Source of the DNA: HRBIN16 sp049969495
Lineage (GTDB): Bacteria > Armatimonadota > HRBIN16
Length of the DNA: 64,000 nt
Direction of reading: 5' to 3'
Assembly (NCBI GenBank): GCA_049969495.1
Contig: JBMFOT010000003.1
Coordinates: forward strand, 26,743-90,742
How positions within the stretch are numbered: the stretch's first letter is position 1; each line of letters begins with the position of its first letter. The position numbers were made by a program, and so were the translations under genes. Shown here piece by piece: positions 16,497-24,569 of the stretch. The notes beneath the pieces were generated by a model. The model was given only the letters and a program-made list of their open reading frames with translations. It was not told where the DNA came from and searched no databases.

Positions 16497-16962
16497 CCCC
16501 GTTGCCTTCCCTCAGCTCTTGCAGGATATAGCGTACCACATCCTCCACCGCTTTTGCAACCTCTGCCGACAGCGCTTCGCCTTCGCCAAAGTGTTTGCCC
16601 TCAATGCCATAGATGACCAGCTTCGGCGGCATCTGGTTCAGCGCGTGTGCCAGCGCAAGCGTTTCGTTCAACCCCATCGCATGCGTGAAGGAGAAGTGCC
16701 CATCCGCAGGAAGAGATCGTCGAGAGGCGTCCAAACGTATCACCTCGCCTGCTGACCGCCCCGAATGCATAGCGTCTATTACAACGACCTGCTCATAGCC
16801 CTGCCAAATGTCCATTAAGGCGATGAGGTCACCGGTACATTCCACACACTCTACCCGCTCCTGCAACAGCGGGCGAAGGCGGCGTACTACCGCAATGCCC
16901 GCCCCGTCGTCCTGACGATACGGGTTACCCACCCCCACGAGCAAGATACCGTGCGTTGCCAT
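16489..16962 (-). CDS. [NiFe] hydrogenase maturation endopeptidase
   Basis: 157 residues of the HyaD/HybD/HycI family. The first metal-binding acid is in GVGNPYRQDDGAGI (near residue 17), the second in VVVIDAMHSG (near residue 63), and the conserved His is in FTHAMGL (near 94). After nickel insertion it removes the C-terminal tail of the large subunit. The substrate is almost certainly the adjacent large subunit, which keeps a 9-residue extension after its last active-site motif. It lies 97 bases after the large-subunit gene, separated by a G/C palindrome. Confidence 0.92.
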   Translation of the reverse strand: MATHGILLVGVGNPYRQDDGAGIAVVRRLRPLLQERVECVECTGDLIALMDIWQGYEQVVVIDAMHSGRSAGEVIRLDASRRSLPADGHFSFTHAMGLNETLALAHALNQMPPKLVIYGIEGKHFGEGEALSAEVAKAVEDVVRYILQELREGNGDA

Positions 16963-17005
16963 GACACCTCGTATTTCAGGGGAGAGGGGAGCCTCGATTC
17001 GAACG

Positions 17006-17047
17006 CCCCCATTCCCCCCGTATACGCGGGGACGAGAGGGGGGATAG
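17006..17047. repeat. Imperfect G/C-rich palindrome in the hydrogenase operon
   Basis: ATTCCCCC on the left pairs with GGGGGGAT on the right, with an inner CCCCG/CGGGG stem around TATACG. It sits between the large subunit and its protease. Similar C-arm/G-arm palindromes are at 4318 and 31640. It could tune expression of the maturation genes relative to the structural genes. Confidence 0.5.
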
Positions 17048-17059
17048 GTGGACGAAATC

Positions 17060-18349
17060 TCACTCCCGCTCCACCTGCAATCTCAGAAAATGCGTGGCGC
17101 AGGAGATGCACGGGTCGTAATTGCGTATCGCCTGTTCGCAGCGCCATTGCAACTGCTCCGGGGGCAGGTCGGCGTTTGCCTGTATCAGCTCCCACAGGTC
17201 TGCCTCGATGCTCTTCTGGTTCTGGGCAGTGGGGGGCACGATGCGTGCGTCCAGAATAGTGCCGTACTCGTCCACGCGGTAACGGTGATAGAGGATGCCG
17301 CGCGGCGCTTCGGTGCAGCCGTGCCCGGTGGCGGCGTAAGGGGGCACCTCCACCGCCGGCTCGTCGGGCGGGGTGTAGTTTGCGATGAGGCGCAGTGCCT
17401 CGTCACAGGCGTACACGGTTTCGATGGCACGCGCTACAATGCTCTGAAAGGGGTTCCGGCAGGGCGGGGTGACCCCCACCTCCTTCGCGACCTCCTGCGC
17501 CAGCGGGGAGAGCCTGTCGAAGTTCAGGTTAAACCGCGCCAGCGGTCCGACCAGATAGTCGCCACGTCCAACGATGTACGAATGCAGAGCGTTCGAGTGC
17601 GGCACATGCTCTTCCACAATGTATGTCTCAAACTCGTCGATGGCGATGTCCAGCCCCTTGTTCGACACCAGTCGCCCCTCGTTCAGCGGATACTCCACCG
17701 GGTGGCGCAGAGCAACGAACTCGTAGTCCCGCTCGAAATCGGGGAAGGGCAGGCTGGCGGTCCACTTCGCCAGTTGTATGGAGGCATCGCGTGCCCATTT
17801 CAGGCGTTCCTCGATCTCGTCCAGGTCGCGCCGACGTGGCACCTTGTAAAAGCCGCCTACCTTCACGTTAATCGGATGTATCTCCCGCCCGCCGATGAGG
17901 GCAACCAGGTCGTTGCCCACCTTTTTGAGCTTCAGCGCGGTTTGCACCGTCTGGGGGTGGTCACGCGCCATCTGGATGGCGTCCTCGTAGCCGAGGAAGT
18001 CAGGCGCGTGGAGCAGGGCGATGTGCAGTACGTGGCTCTCTATCCACTCCCCGCAGTATATCAGCCGACGCAGGTCGCGGATGGGCCCCTCGATCTTGAT
18101 GCCGAAGGCGTCTTCCATAGCGTGCGCCGAGCTCATCTGATAGGCAACGGGGCAGATTCCGCAGATTCGGGCGGTGATGTCGGGCGCTTCGCGATAGCTG
18201 CGTCCGCGCAAAAACGCCTCGAAGAAGCGGGGCGGTTCGAAAATCTTGAACTGTACCTCCTTCAGTTGACCGCCACGAAAACGCGCAATCAGAGAGCCCT
18301 CGCCCTCCACACGCGCCAGATAGTCTACCTTGATCGTGTTACCTTTCAT
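17060..18349 (-). CDS. [NiFe] hydrogenase alpha (large, catalytic) subunit, group 3b type
   Basis: 429 residues. It holds the Ni-Fe centre. The four cysteine ligands are in RICGIC (Cys63, Cys66) and DPCISC (Cys414, Cys417). After CATH at 420 a 9-residue tail (FLRLQVERE) remains for cleavage by the maturation protease. Its operon with delta, FAD/NAD(P) gamma and two-cluster beta subunits points to the cytoplasmic, bidirectional group 3b enzymes that couple H2 to NADP(H), which also reduce polysulfide in archaea. The ATG at 18349 overlaps the small-subunit stop by 11 bases and has GAGAG upstream. A longer in-frame start lies inside the small-subunit gene and is unlikely. Confidence 0.95.
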   Translation of the reverse strand: MKGNTIKVDYLARVEGEGSLIARFRGGQLKEVQFKIFEPPRFFEAFLRGRSYREAPDITARICGICPVAYQMSSAHAMEDAFGIKIEGPIRDLRRLIYCGEWIESHVLHIALLHAPDFLGYEDAIQMARDHPQTVQTALKLKKVGNDLVALIGGREIHPINVKVGGFYKVPRRRDLDEIEERLKWARDASIQLAKWTASLPFPDFERDYEFVALRHPVEYPLNEGRLVSNKGLDIAIDEFETYIVEEHVPHSNALHSYIVGRGDYLVGPLARFNLNFDRLSPLAQEVAKEVGVTPPCRNPFQSIVARAIETVYACDEALRLIANYTPPDEPAVEVPPYAATGHGCTEAPRGILYHRYRVDEYGTILDARIVPPTAQNQKSIEADLWELIQANADLPPEQLQWRCEQAIRNYDPCISCATHFLRLQVERE

Positions 18350-19118
18350 GGCTTTCACTCTCTCGGCGGAAAGGCTCGGAATCGGCGTTAAAACTGCGAT
18401 AAGCACGAACGAGGTCGTCCTCTTTCACGCCTATCTGCTTCCATCGCTTACTGAGCGAGGAGGTGTTGGGCGTCTCTTTCGGACCAAAGCAGCCGTAACA
18501 GCCCCGCCCGTAGGAGGGGCATATCGCGCCACATCCCGCATGGGTGACCGGTCCCAGACACGGCGTACCCTTCGCCACCATCACGCAGACGATGCCCTGC
18601 CTCTTGCACTCGGAGCAGACGCTGTGGGGAACGATGTTCGGCTTACGTCCGTTGAGCAGTGCGTTGATGACCTCCAGCAGCTGGTGCTTGTTTACAGGAC
18701 AGCCGCGCAGCTCGTAGTCCACAAACACGTGGTCGCGTATGGGAGTGGATTTACTCAGCGTCTGGATATACTGTGGCGAGGCGTATACAAGCGAGATAAA
18801 CTCGCGCACATCCTTGAAGTTGCGCAGCGCCTGAATCCCGCCCGCGGTGGCGCAGGCACCGATAGTAATCAGAAAACGAGAGGCTCGGCGTACCTGATGG
18901 ATGCGTTCCGCGTCGTGTGGGGTGGTGATGGAACCTTCTACGAGCGAGATGTCGTAGGGTGCCTTCACCGTAGCACGGCTTGCTTCCAGAAAGTATGCTA
19001 TCTCCACCGCCCCGGCGACCTCTAAGAGCTCCTCTTCACAGTCCAGCAGGCTGAGCTGACAACCATCACAGGAGGCAAACTTCCAGACAGCCAGTTTGGG
19101 TTTGGTTGCGCGTGCCAT
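18339..19118 (-). CDS. [NiFe] hydrogenase delta (small) subunit
   Basis: 259 residues. The N terminus KLAVWKFASCDGCQ gives the proximal-cluster cysteines Cys17 and Cys20, followed by the small-subunit signature VEGSITTPHD and later GACATAGGIQALRN. The second half has many cysteines (CSECKRQGIVC, then GPVTHAGCGAICPSYGRGC and YGCFGP) for further 4Fe-4S clusters. It relays electrons from the Ni-Fe site to gamma and beta. There is no Tat signal, so the enzyme stays in the cytoplasm. The ATG at 19118 follows the gamma stop by 2 bases, with GGGAG upstream; the longer open frame upstream is only shadow of gamma. Confidence 0.94.
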   Translation of the reverse strand: MARATKPKLAVWKFASCDGCQLSLLDCEEELLEVAGAVEIAYFLEASRATVKAPYDISLVEGSITTPHDAERIHQVRRASRFLITIGACATAGGIQALRNFKDVREFISLVYASPQYIQTLSKSTPIRDHVFVDYELRGCPVNKHQLLEVINALLNGRKPNIVPHSVCSECKRQGIVCVMVAKGTPCLGPVTHAGCGAICPSYGRGCYGCFGPKETPNTSSLSKRWKQIGVKEDDLVRAYRSFNADSEPFRRESESHER

Positions 19119-19120
19119 CG

Positions 19121-19936
19121 CTATATCTCCCGTTTTTCGAGTAGATGCAGCACCTTGCCGTAGGAAAACACAGGACCATCTTTGCAGACGAAGAACGGTC
19201 CGAACTGACAGTGCCCGCAGACGCCTGTGCCGCACTTCATGTTGCGTTCCATGGAGATGTAGATTTGCGACGGCGGGACACCCCGTCGCTGGAGCTCCAG
19301 CACGGTGAACCGCATCATGATTTCGGGACCGCACACCAGCGCGACGGTGTTACGAGCGTCGAAGGGTGCGCGGGGAATCAGCGTGGTGACCACACCCACG
19401 TTGCCTCGCCATCCGCTCAGCGCGCGGTCTACCGTGATATGCACCTCCAGGTCGAACTGGGCACGCCACCGCTGTAGTTCGCTTCGATAAAGGATGTCGC
19501 CGGGGGTGCGGGTTCCGTAGAGCAACACGATTTTGCCGTAGCGGTCGCGGTGCGCCAGCAGATGGTATAGCGCAGGGCGCAGCGGCGCCAGCCCGATTCC
19601 TCCTGCCACGATGACCACATCCGCACCTTCCGCCTGCTCGACGGGCCAGGGTGTGCCAAACGGTCCACGTACCCCGATGACATCACCGCGTTGCAGTTTG
19701 CCCATCGCTTTGGTCACCGTGCCCACCTCGCGGGTGGTATGCGTCAGCACGCGAGGATTGGTGGGGTTACCGCTGATGGAGATGGGTATCTCGCCTACCC
19801 CGAACACGTAGAGCATGTTGAACTGCCCCGCCCGGAAACAGAAACCCTCCGAACCGTCCGCAGGTTCCAGTTCGAGCGTGAAGGTATCGTGCGTCTCGCG
19901 TCGTACTTGCTGTAATCGAAACGGGCGTGGAACCAT
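19121..19936 (-). CDS. Hydrogenase gamma subunit, FAD/NAD(P)H reductase
   Basis: 271 residues of the ferredoxin-NADP reductase fold. The FAD-binding barrel spans about 1-95 (FRAGQFNMLYV, ISISGNP). The NAD(P)-binding half has IVAGGIGLAPLRP and CGPEIMM. The C-terminal 2Fe-2S site is CGTGVCGHC with a further Cys in FFVCKDG. It exchanges electrons between the hydrogenase core and NAD(P). This arrangement is shared with sulfhydrogenase gamma and dihydroorotate dehydrogenase PyrK-type subunits; the operon decides for hydrogenase. It lies 8 bases after the cyclic-nucleotide-binding-like gene. Confidence 0.94.
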   Translation of the reverse strand: MVPRPFRLQQVRRETHDTFTLELEPADGSEGFCFRAGQFNMLYVFGVGEIPISISGNPTNPRVLTHTTREVGTVTKAMGKLQRGDVIGVRGPFGTPWPVEQAEGADVVIVAGGIGLAPLRPALYHLLAHRDRYGKIVLLYGTRTPGDILYRSELQRWRAQFDLEVHITVDRALSGWRGNVGVVTTLIPRAPFDARNTVALVCGPEIMMRFTVLELQRRGVPPSQIYISMERNMKCGTGVCGHCQFGPFFVCKDGPVFSYGKVLHLLEKREI

Positions 19937-19944
19937 TGTTCAGG

Positions 19945-20430
19945 CTATGTTCCCCCTCTGCGTGATATGTGACCTTCCGCGCCGTACACGTCCAGCAGCT
20001 GTAAGCGGGTCGCCTGGAGCCTCTGGGTGATAATCTCGGCGAATCGCTTGAGCAGCTCGTAGCCGAGGTCATGGTCCTCCTCACACTTGCGACGCAGGCA
20101 CTCCCCGTCCAGAGCGATAGCCCGTGTCAGCTCTACCGCTCTTGCGTCAAAGTGCCATCGGTAGGGAGGCACCAGCCAGGACCAGCCCAGAATGTCGCCT
20201 GCTTCCAGCGTCTGGATGGTGAGCGTGCCGATGCCGGCTGCGTGCACCTCCAGCGCCACCCTGCCCTGTCGGATGAGGTAGAACCGGTTTGCCTCTTCAC
20301 CTTCGCGAAAGATGATTTGCCCTTTCTCGAACACGACATTAGTAGCACAGCCGACGATAATCTGCAGATATCGCTGCTCCAGCCCCGCGAAGAAAGGATG
20401 CTCGGCAAGCACGGTTTCAAGTGTTCGCAT
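19945..20430 (-). CDS. Cyclic-nucleotide-binding-like protein within the hydrogenase operon
   Basis: 161 residues. The fold is that of the Crp effector domain: HPFFAGLEQRYLQIIVGCA, then VVFEKGQIIFREGEEANRFY and LIRQGRVALEV. The phosphate-binding cassette is diverged: GDILGWSWLVPPYRWHF replaces the usual GE-ALL-PR-A pattern, so ligand binding is uncertain. The tail is helical (FAEIITQRLQATRLQLLDVY) and there is no helix-turn-helix domain, so it should not bind DNA directly. The ATG at 20430 has GGAGGAG 6 bases upstream and overlaps the end of the beta gene by 14 bases. It is probably an accessory or allosteric subunit of the hydrogenase. Confidence 0.85.
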   Translation of the reverse strand: MRTLETVLAEHPFFAGLEQRYLQIIVGCATNVVFEKGQIIFREGEEANRFYLIRQGRVALEVHAAGIGTLTIQTLEAGDILGWSWLVPPYRWHFDARAVELTRAIALDGECLRRKCEEDHDLGYELLKRFAEIITQRLQATRLQLLDVYGAEGHISRRGGT

Positions 20431-21601
20431 GGCTCTCCTCCTTTGGTACTGTTGGGGCAACTCTGCCCTCCTCGCTTCGTCGCAAGGCGCGTATCTCCTC
20501 GGTGATGTCGATACCCACAGGACACCATGTGATGCACCGCCCGCACCCGACACAGCCCAGCGTGCCGAACTGGTCCTGCCAGGACGCCAGTTTGTGGGTT
20601 ATCCACTGGCGGTAGCGCGATGCCTCAGAGACACGTACCGGGCTGCCGTGAATATAGGAGAAGTCAATATGGAAGCAGGAATCCCACCTGCGCCACCGTT
20701 CGGCGACCGTCCCTTGCAGGTTTGTCGTGTCCTCTACGGTATGGCAGAAGCAAGTAGGGCACACCATTGTACAGTTCGAACAGGTGAGGCAGCGTTTCGC
20801 TACCGCCTCCCAGTGTGGACTATCCAGATGACGGTAGAGCAGCTCTTTCAGGTCGGTGGTGTCCAGGTGCTTCAGGATACGTTTGGCCGCGCCGTCTACC
20901 ACCTGCTGAGCCTGCTGCCATTGTTCTTCGGTAGCGGTCCGCACCTCTACGCCTTCCAGTACCGCTGCGCCGCGTTCGCTGCCGACCTCTATCACCAGGA
21001 AGTGTGACTTGCCGTTCAACACTTCTGTGATCGCTAAATCGAAACCTTCTTGCACACGTGGACCCGTCCCGACGGAAGAGCAAAAGCAGTTGCTTGCAGG
21101 GTAGGCACAATTCACCGCAATGAGAAGAGCGCTCTCACGCCTGCGCCGGTAGTACTCGTCGCGATGTTGCCCGTTCAGAAAAACCTTGTCTTGAATGGCG
21201 ATGGCTGCCAGTTCGCACGCCCGCACTCCCACAAAAGCGTAACGCGGTATCTGCTCCTGCTCGGGGATAACCCGAAAGCCGCCGTTGCCGTCGCGCTTCG
21301 CCTGCCACAGCCGCTGACGAGGGGGGTAGAGGTAGTGCTTCCATGGGCGTGGCCCTACCGCGTAACCGAAGAACGCTCTGTCCGCGCGTCGCTTCAGGCG
21401 ATACATGCCCGCCCGCTGTTCATCGCTGAAGCCAACAGGCAGTTCATCCACCGATTCCACCCGCTCGGTGACGATAGCACCGTCCAGCAGGGTAGGGGCG
21501 ATAATCTGGTAGCCCAATCGCTTCAGAGCATCGAACAGCTGCTGAAACTGCGAGGCGGGCAAGACGAATCGTTTTTCTTCTTCAGCACCCGACTGTGGCA
21601 T
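20417..21601 (-). CDS. Hydrogenase beta subunit with two 4Fe-4S clusters
   Basis: 394 residues. The N-terminal two-thirds resembles the sulfhydrogenase/anaerobic sulfite reductase A family (YAFVGVRACELAAIAIQDKV, CAYPASNCFCSS). The C-terminal ferredoxin-like part has CLTCSNCTMVC with a following Pro-Thr-Cys, and CVGCGRCITWCPVGI, which bind two 4Fe-4S clusters. It is the first gene of the operon. GGAGGAG lies 7 bases before the ATG, and a promoter is upstream at 21666-21694. It passes electrons between gamma and external acceptors in this enzyme class. Confidence 0.93.
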   Translation of the reverse strand: MPQSGAEEEKRFVLPASQFQQLFDALKRLGYQIIAPTLLDGAIVTERVESVDELPVGFSDEQRAGMYRLKRRADRAFFGYAVGPRPWKHYLYPPRQRLWQAKRDGNGGFRVIPEQEQIPRYAFVGVRACELAAIAIQDKVFLNGQHRDEYYRRRRESALLIAVNCAYPASNCFCSSVGTGPRVQEGFDLAITEVLNGKSHFLVIEVGSERGAAVLEGVEVRTATEEQWQQAQQVVDGAAKRILKHLDTTDLKELLYRHLDSPHWEAVAKRCLTCSNCTMVCPTCFCHTVEDTTNLQGTVAERWRRWDSCFHIDFSYIHGSPVRVSEASRYRQWITHKLASWQDQFGTLGCVGCGRCITWCPVGIDITEEIRALRRSEEGRVAPTVPKEESHANT

Positions 21602-21665
21602 GAACCTTCTCCTCCGGTACGATACACCAAAATCTCAAGCAGTAGGTTTACTCTATTCAACCAAT

Positions 21666-21694
21666 AGAATATCATATCCTTTCGGGAGATGCAA
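21666..21694 (-). promoter_or_regulatory. Promoter of the hydrogenase operon
   Basis: On the minus strand: TTGCAT (21694-21689), a 17-base spacer, then TATTCT (21671-21666). It leaves a leader of about 60 bases before the beta-subunit ATG. Confidence 0.5.
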
Positions 21695-21705
21695 CAGCCT
21701 GTCGT

Positions 21706-21734
21706 TTGCTCCACCTCAAACTTCATGGTAAAAT
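21706..21734 (+). promoter_or_regulatory. Promoter of the divergent MFS gene
   Basis: TTGCTC (21706-21711), 17 bases, TAAAAT (21729-21734). The -10 ends 8 bases before the ATG at 21743, so the transcript should be nearly leaderless. It is back to back with the hydrogenase promoter, with the two -35 elements 11 bases apart. Confidence 0.5.
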
Positions 21735-21742
21735 GGTAACGT

Positions 21743-22990
21743 ATGGGGCAACAGAAAGACGACAACTTCGGCGGTTCATCTTCTCCCGCTGTTGCGCTCT
21801 GGCATAATGGTGTCTATCGTACCTACTGGGTTGGGGCGTTCGTCTCCTTTCTCGGTAGCTGGATGCAGACAGTCGCCCAAGGATGGGTGGTCTACGAGAT
21901 TACCAACAGCAAATTGCTTTTAGGGCTTTTGGGATTTGTGGGTTCGCTTCCAACGACGCTCTTCAGTCTATTCGGTGGAGTGGTGGCGGACCGTTTTGAA
22001 AAGCGCAGATTGGTGATTGCAACGCAAGCGCTGTTTGCGGTAAACGCCTTCGTGTTGTCGATGCTGGTGCTAACAGGGCGGGTGGAGTTCTGGCACATTG
22101 CCCTCATTGCTGCGCTGAACGGTTTTATTGTAGCGATAGACGCTCCCGCCCGGCAGGCGATGGTGATGGACCTTGTGGGCGCCCAGTTCGTTACAGTGGG
22201 CGTGGCAATGAACTCTGCCGCGTTTAATACGGCGCGCATCCTCGGCCCTGCTATTGCGGGTAAACTGATTGAGATGGTCAACGCAGGGTGGTGCTTCTTT
22301 ATCAATGCGGTGAGCTATGTGGGCATTATTGCCGCTCTCTGGCGCATTCCCGGAACGTCGAACCAGAGCACGGTGGAACTTCTCTCGGTGTGGTCGGAAC
22401 TGAAGGAGGGGTTGGGCTACGTATACCGTGACGGTTTGTTAAGGACGCTGGTGCTTCTGGACTGCGCACTGAGCATCTTTGCGATGTCGTACACCACCCT
22501 GATGCCCGTTTTTGCGCGCGATGTGTTACAGGTGGGGAAGCAGGGACTGGGTAATCTGTTCTCGGCAACCGGCTTTGGGGCGTTGATGGGCGCACTGATA
22601 CTGGCAAGGGTAGCGGGTGTTGTGCCCAGAGGCAAAGTAGTGATTACCGCCGCAACAGGGCTGTGCGCCGGTTTGCTGCTGTTCGCGCTATCGCGCAGCT
22701 ACCTGCTTTCGCTGGGATGTCTGGTGTTGATCGGCGGTTGTGCGGTGAGCACACTGGGCTCCATCAACGCGCTGTTGCAGTCGCTTAGCCCGGAGCACCT
22801 GCGTGGGCGTACGATGTCGCTACATGTGTTCGCGCTGATGGGGCTGGCGCCTTTTGGGAACCTGCTCATGGGCTGGTTGGCTTCGCGCTGGACGGCAACG
22901 ATAGCGATAGCAACAGGCGCGACGGTGTGTGCTCTGGCTGTGGGGATTACCGCCTCGCGCCATGATGTACGTCATCTGCCGGCTGTGTGA
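21743..22990 (+). CDS. MFS exporter of the EntS/MFS_3 type
   Basis: 415 residues with about 12 transmembrane helices. The N-terminal pattern WHNGVYRTYWVGAFVSFLGS, then WMQTVAQGWVVYEITNS, is typical of the MFS_3 group that includes enterobactin exporter EntS and macrolide efflux proteins. The A-like motif GGVVADRFEKRR follows helix 2, and FIVAIDAPARQAMVMDLV is the conserved helix 4-5 loop. The second half has SPEHLRGRTMSLHV. The substrate is unknown. It starts at the ATG at 21743 with no Shine-Dalgarno, consistent with the close promoter. Confidence 0.88.
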   Translation: MGQQKDDNFGGSSSPAVALWHNGVYRTYWVGAFVSFLGSWMQTVAQGWVVYEITNSKLLLGLLGFVGSLPTTLFSLFGGVVADRFEKRRLVIATQALFAVNAFVLSMLVLTGRVEFWHIALIAALNGFIVAIDAPARQAMVMDLVGAQFVTVGVAMNSAAFNTARILGPAIAGKLIEMVNAGWCFFINAVSYVGIIAALWRIPGTSNQSTVELLSVWSELKEGLGYVYRDGLLRTLVLLDCALSIFAMSYTTLMPVFARDVLQVGKQGLGNLFSATGFGALMGALILARVAGVVPRGKVVITAATGLCAGLLLFALSRSYLLSLGCLVLIGGCAVSTLGSINALLQSLSPEHLRGRTMSLHVFALMGLAPFGNLLMGWLASRWTATIAIATGATVCALAVGITASRHDVRHLPAV

Positions 22991-23012
22991 ATCTGGTGGT
23001 CCGTCCAGATTC
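22989..23012 (+). terminator. Possible terminator of the MFS gene
   Basis: GAATCTGG, 8-base loop, CCAGATTC, then GCTCTTTG. The 8-bp stem overlaps the stop codon; the T-run is weak. Confidence 0.4.
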
Positions 23013-23025
23013 GCTCTTTGGGGGG

Positions 23026-23083
23026 GCGAGGCTTCTGCCGAGCCGTTGCGTTGAAGTTCGGCTCACCCGGAGGTTCGACCTCC
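23026..23083. repeat. Dispersed palindromic repeat, copy 2, with adjoining hairpin
   Basis: GAGGCTTCTGCCGAGCC then GTTGC is the second copy of the element at 4408-4433. It is followed by a small stem GGAGGT-TCG-ACCTCC at 23069-23083. The composite sits about 90 bases before the folC start. Confidence 0.5.
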
Positions 23084-23174
23084 AGAGATGGACTCCACCA
23101 TTTCAATGGTCGGGTCAGCAAGTGAGGGCGTAAAACGCCTTGCCTACATTCGAATAGTCCCGAGGGAAGGTTCT

Positions 23175-24569
23175 ATGGACTACGCACGCGCTGTGATGTA
23201 TATGCAGAGTCTGAAACGCTTCGGTATCAAGCTGGGTAACGAGCGGTTTGAGGCGTTGCTGGAGCGATTAGGCAACCCACATCACCAGCTTCGCGTTATC
23301 CATGTAGCAGGCACCAACGGTAAAGGTTCTACCAGTACCTTCATTGCCACCATCCTGCAGGCAGCGGGGTACAAAGTGGGGCTGTACCTTTCGCCGTACG
23401 TGTTCAACTTGCGCGAGCGGATACAGGTCAACGGTTACATGATTCCCGAGAGCGACTTCGCCCGGCTGGTGACGTGGATTAAACCGCACATCGAGGATTT
23501 GGCGCAAACTCCGCTGGGGCAGGTGACGGAGTTCGAGCTCAAAACGGCGGTGGGCTTCAGCTGCTTTGCCGAGCAAAGGGTGGACTTCGCAGTGGTTGAA
23601 GTGGGGTTGGGAGGCAGACTGGACGCTACCAACGTGGTACGCCCGTTGGTAAGCGTGATCACCTCCATCGGCTGGGATCACATGGACAGGTTGGGGGATA
23701 CTCTGGGCAAAATCGCGGCAGAGAAGGCAGGCATCATCAAGCCATACGCGCCGGTGGTGACAGGCGTGACCGAACAGGAGCCGCTGGATGTGATTCGAGA
23801 ACACGCCCATCGGGCAGGCGTGCCTCTGACGGAGGTCAAGCCCGAGCGCATGGTAATCCCGCCGCCGGTGCGTACGGTGCACTGGCAGGACGAAGGAGTG
23901 CATCGAATGCGGCAAAGGGTGTCCGTGCGCACGACAGACGGTGTTTACCGCCACCTGAGCCTGCGCCTGTTGGGGAAGCATCAGTGCTCTAACGCAGCGG
24001 TGGCTATCGCTGCCGTCGAGGCGTTGCAACATGCTCATCGAGTGGAGATACCAGAAAGCGCCATCCGTGTTGGACTGGAATATACCACTTTGCCTGGCAG
24101 AATGCAGGTGGTGCGCCGGTCGCCGACGTTACTGCTGGACGGGGCGCACAACGTGGACGCGGCGCGCTGTCTGGCACAGGCGATCACCGATACCTTCCAC
24201 TACCGGAGGCTGATACTGGTGCTGGGCATGACCAAAGGGCATGACCCGCAGGGAGTGGTGGATACGCTGGCACCGCTGGCATCGCACATCATCTTCACCC
24301 AGCCGAGGGAACGTGCGCGCCCCGCGGTGAACCTGCCCGAAGCCTCTACAGTGTCTCTCCCACCATACGATATCATCCCGTCTGTACCCGAGGCGGTGGA
24401 GCATGCGATGAAGATGGCGCAAGCCGAGGACCTGGTATGTGTCACGGGCAGCTTCTATGTGGTAGGAGAGGTACCGGTGGAAAAGTGGCAACCTCGTCGA
24501 ATCATGAACCCGGAGGAGGGAATGACCTATGCAACTTCAGGAGAGAACGCTGGCAATGGGACGCCTTGA
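23175..24569 (+). CDS. folC: FolC, dihydrofolate/folylpolyglutamate synthase
   Basis: 464 residues of the Mur-ligase fold. The P-loop is VAGTNGKGSTSTF near residue 42. Other family motifs are YLSPYVFNLRERIQVNG, the EVGLGGRLDATNVV block, SIGWDHMDRLGDTLGKIAAE, and LLDGAHNVDAARCLA in the C-terminal domain. It adds glutamate to dihydropteroate and to reduced folates. The ATG at 23175 has GGGAAGG upstream and gives the standard N terminus MDYARAVMYMQSL. An ATG 87 bases earlier lies in the repeat element and is less likely. It overlaps the next gene by 41 bases. Confidence 0.93.
   Translation: MDYARAVMYMQSLKRFGIKLGNERFEALLERLGNPHHQLRVIHVAGTNGKGSTSTFIATILQAAGYKVGLYLSPYVFNLRERIQVNGYMIPESDFARLVTWIKPHIEDLAQTPLGQVTEFELKTAVGFSCFAEQRVDFAVVEVGLGGRLDATNVVRPLVSVITSIGWDHMDRLGDTLGKIAAEKAGIIKPYAPVVTGVTEQEPLDVIREHAHRAGVPLTEVKPERMVIPPPVRTVHWQDEGVHRMRQRVSVRTTDGVYRHLSLRLLGKHQCSNAAVAIAAVEALQHAHRVEIPESAIRVGLEYTTLPGRMQVVRRSPTLLLDGAHNVDAARCLAQAITDTFHYRRLILVLGMTKGHDPQGVVDTLAPLASHIIFTQPRERARPAVNLPEASTVSLPPYDIIPSVPEAVEHAMKMAQAEDLVCVTGSFYVVGEVPVEKWQPRRIMNPEEGMTYATSGENAGNGTP

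Noticed and set aside
16990..17015. GATTCGAAC-like T-loop reminiscent of a tRNA 3' half
   Set aside because: No acceptor stem, anticodon arm or CCA-compatible pairing can be built around it; it is part of a G/C palindrome region.
18350..18406. Longer N terminus for the hydrogenase large subunit
   Set aside because: The extra residues (MLIAVLTPIPSLSAERVKA) are read inside the small-subunit gene and are not family-like; the ATG at 18349 has an RBS.
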